From contig URXX01000002.1 of the NCBI GenBank assembly GCA_900551895.1, positions 179,430 through 243,429 of the forward strand: DNA of 64,000 nucleotides, in the 5' to 3' direction. A program made the translations under genes and the position numbers. The stretch is from an uncultured Lachnospiraceae bacterium. GTDB taxonomy: Bacteria; Bacillota; Clostridia; Lachnospirales; Lachnospiraceae. The stretch's first letter is position 1. Each line of letters begins with the position of its first letter. Below, one piece after another: positions 62,583 to 64,000 of the stretch. Under the pieces are notes generated by a model. The model was not told where the DNA came from. It ran no database searches and saw nothing but the letters and a program-made list of their open reading frames with translations.

Positions 62583-63167
62583 TTATTCGTGAATGTTACC
62601 CAGTTGAATATTCTTTTCTACTATTCTCTGCATTTCTTCCCAAATTGTTTCCGAAGTTTCTTCTATTCTTTCATTTCTTTTATAAATCTGCTCTTTCTTT
62701 ACCTGATGTTCACTCCAACTTTTTCCCTTTGCCGCATCGTTTAACAGCATCGGCTGGAAATTATCGAGAAGATGTGCATATTTTGCATCTTCTGTTTCAT
62801 ATGCCTCAAATTCTTCCCATAATTCTCTGAAATACTGTCCCTGCTCTATCGGAAGTATACCGAAAATACGGTCTGCCGCTTTTTCTTCTCGCTCTCTTTT
62901 ATCTTTTGCCCCTTCACTGTCATAGGCATATGTATCCCCCGCATCAATTTCCACAAGGTCGTGAATGAGAACCATAGTAATCACTTTTAGAAGATCTACC
63001 TCTTCGCTGACATATTCCTTTAGCAAAATGGCTGACAATGCAAGATGCCACGAATGTTCCGCATCATTTTCTTTCCGTTCCCCGTCAGACAGATACGTTT
63101 GTCTGAAAATATTTTTCACTTTATCCACTTCAACAATAAACTGTATTTGCTTCTCCAATCTTGTCAT
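62583..63167 (-). CDS. HD-domain phosphohydrolase (YfbR/HDDC2-like)
   Basis: HD-family protein of 194 residues. Metal ligands are seen in NDAEHSWHLALSA and VLIHDLVEIDAGD, the HD_3 pattern of YfbR and HDDC2-type 5'-nucleotidases. ATG 63167 with AAGGAG upstream. It is followed by the MutS-like gene on the same strand. Confidence 0.85.
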   Translation of the reverse strand: MTRLEKQIQFIVEVDKVKNIFRQTYLSDGERKENDAEHSWHLALSAILLKEYVSEEVDLLKVITMVLIHDLVEIDAGDTYAYDSEGAKDKREREEKAADRIFGILPIEQGQYFRELWEEFEAYETEDAKYAHLLDNFQPMLLNDAAKGKSWSEHQVKKEQIYKRNERIEETSETIWEEMQRIVEKNIQLGNIHE

Positions 63168-63260
63168 CTTCACTTTCTCCTTCTCCGAAATAATTATGTA
63201 TCATTTTACCACGAAAGAAAAAGAAATACTACTCTCCTTTTGATTTTCTAAAATTTAACA

Positions 63261-63289
63261 TTGAAAAAACTCTTATTATGCGTTATCAT
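63261..63289 (+). promoter_or_regulatory. xpt promoter
   Basis: -35 TTGAAA (63261-63266), 17-base spacer, -10 TATCAT (63284-63289), 60 bases before the ATG. No purine aptamer is seen in this leader. Confidence 0.6.
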
Positions 63290-63348
63290 GGATAACAATA
63301 CAAAATTACTATAATCAGAGTGAATTTGATTAGGAGAGGAACAGAATT

Positions 63349-63924
63349 ATGCAACTTTTAAAAGAACGAATTTTAAAAGACGGTGTTGTGAAACCCGGAA
63401 ATGTACTGAAAGTAGACAGTTTTTTAAATCATCAAATGGACATTGACTTAATCAATGAAATCGGAAAGGAATTCAGAAGACGCTTTCCTTCTGATAAAAT
63501 CACAAAGATTCTTACTATAGAAGCATCCGGTATCGGAATTGCCTGCATCGTTGCCCAATATTTTAATGTACCTGTTGTTTTTGCCAAAAAAGCACAGAGT
63601 ATCAATATTGACGGCGATGTTTATTCAACTAAAATTGAATCCTTCACACATAAACGTACATATGACGTTATTCTTTCTAAGAAATTTTTATCGAAAGATG
63701 ATCATGTACTTATCCTTGACGACTTCCTTGCAAACGGCTGTGCGTTACTCGGTTTAATCGACATTGTACAGGAAGCAGGAGCTACAATCGAAGGCGCCGG
63801 AATTGTCATCGAAAAAGGAATGCAGGACGGAGGAAAGAAAATCCGCGAAAAAGGAATTCATTTGGAATCTCTTGCTATTGTAGAATCCATGACAGATACA
63901 GGACTTACATTCAAAGAAGATTAA
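63349..63924 (+). CDS. xpt: Xanthine phosphoribosyltransferase
   Basis: Type-I PRTase of 191 residues that salvages xanthine to XMP. It begins MQLLKERILKDGVVKPGNVLKVDSFLNHQ-type Xpt sequence (LLKERILKDG). The PRPP motif is DHVLILDDFLANGCALLG, and AQYFNVPVVFAKK lies upstream. With guanine deaminase it could feed guanine through xanthine into XMP. AGGAG precedes the ATG. The group II intron ends a few bases after its stop. Confidence 0.95.
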   Translation: MQLLKERILKDGVVKPGNVLKVDSFLNHQMDIDLINEIGKEFRRRFPSDKITKILTIEASGIGIACIVAQYFNVPVVFAKKAQSINIDGDVYSTKIESFTHKRTYDVILSKKFLSKDDHVLILDDFLANGCALLGLIDIVQEAGATIEGAGIVIEKGMQDGGKKIREKGIHLESLAIVESMTDTGLTFKED

Positions 63925-63925
63925 A

Positions 63926-64000
63926 TCGAGTAGGAGGCTAATCATTATTTGATTAGCCGACCTCTCACACCACCGTGCGTACCGTTCGGTACACGGCGGT
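63926..64000 (-). mobile_element. 3' end of a group II intron (domains V-VI), continuing past the window
   Basis: On the minus strand, 64000-63969 forms a domain V-like hairpin (ACCGCC...GGTGGT with a terminal GTACCGAACGGTAC and a two-base bulge). It is followed by GTGAGAGGTCGG and a domain VI hairpin GGCTAATCA/TGATTAGCC, then CTCCTAC. This matches the 3' end of bacterial group II introns. The rest, with any reverse-transcriptase gene, lies to the right. The insertion is directly downstream of xpt. Confidence 0.75.

Noticed and set aside
63174..63348. Purine riboswitch in the xpt leader
   Set aside because: No GTTTCTAC or CCGTAA core is present, only an ordinary promoter.
1..64000. tRNA genes, rRNA, prophage or insertion sequence with transposase
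   Set aside because: None were recognised on either strand; the only mobile signature is the intron end at the right edge.

Overview
The window reads as chromosome from a low-GC, Gram-positive, spore-former-type Clostridia, most likely family Lachnospiraceae. Supporting signs are strong AGGAGG-type ribosome sites, A/T-rich third positions, a vanG-type ligase cluster like those of gut Clostridia, a sortase-anchored fucosidase, the GGGtGRT/Fe-S scaffold pair, and PadR and ECF-sigma cassettes. I cannot name a species from sequence alone. Most genes lie on the minus strand. The right edge carries the end of a group II intron and the left edge cuts a helicase gene.

Layout. 1-3.5 kb: HelD-like RNA polymerase recycling helicase (cut by the edge) and an ABC-F protein. 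3.5-9.3 kb: a complete vanRS-vanG-vanXY-vanT cluster in which VanT, normally one fused protein, is two genes overlapping by ATGA. 9.4-17.3 kb: one long operon joining a nickel-type peptide/nickel ABC importer (five genes) to larB-larC-larE, which make the nickel-pincer nucleotide cofactor. A 29-bp palindrome precedes it. 17.4-21.4 kb: DUF3842 protein, EamA-type exporter, an archaeal-type ornithine cyclodeaminase-like protein, and a regulator with two AraC DNA-binding modules. 21.5-23.7 kb: a predicted ABC-class ATPase and a small unknown protein.

23.8-30.7 kb is the most striking accessory segment. It holds a secreted cholesterol-dependent cytolysin with an intact undecapeptide and Thr-Leu cholesterol motif. 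Next to it is a TetR repressor divergent from an MMPL exporter plus a secreted Leu/Gly heptad-repeat protein, with three 13-bp TetR operators lying on the divergent promoters. 30.7-33.0 kb: guanine deaminase under a guanine riboswitch, and a small alarmone synthetase-like protein. 33.0-37.5 kb: a 1450-residue cell-wall-anchored GH29 alpha-L-fucosidase. 37.6-39.4 kb: GGGtGRT protein and Fe-S scaffold.

39.5-45.6 kb is core housekeeping: pncC, pgsA, rimO, rpoZ, gmk, yicC on the minus strand, divergent from rqcH. 45.6-50.6 kb: two lipoproteins (one with a transglutaminase domain) downstream of an ECF sigma/anti-sigma pair. 50.6-54.3 kb: pheA, a CmpB-like membrane protein, nitroreductase, pyrB and pyrI. 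54.3-59.9 kb: an accessory strip with two paralogous lipoproteins, TraX-like and DUF4362-like proteins, a PadR/DUF6120 cassette, and two small secreted-protein genes that both look frameshifted. 59.9-64.0 kb: RNase P RNA, rnhA, a membrane-anchored MutS-like ATPase, an HD-domain phosphohydrolase, xpt, and the 3' end of a group II intron.

Start codons were chosen by ribosome-site spacing and family N-termini. Functions come from motif recognition by eye; no database search was run.
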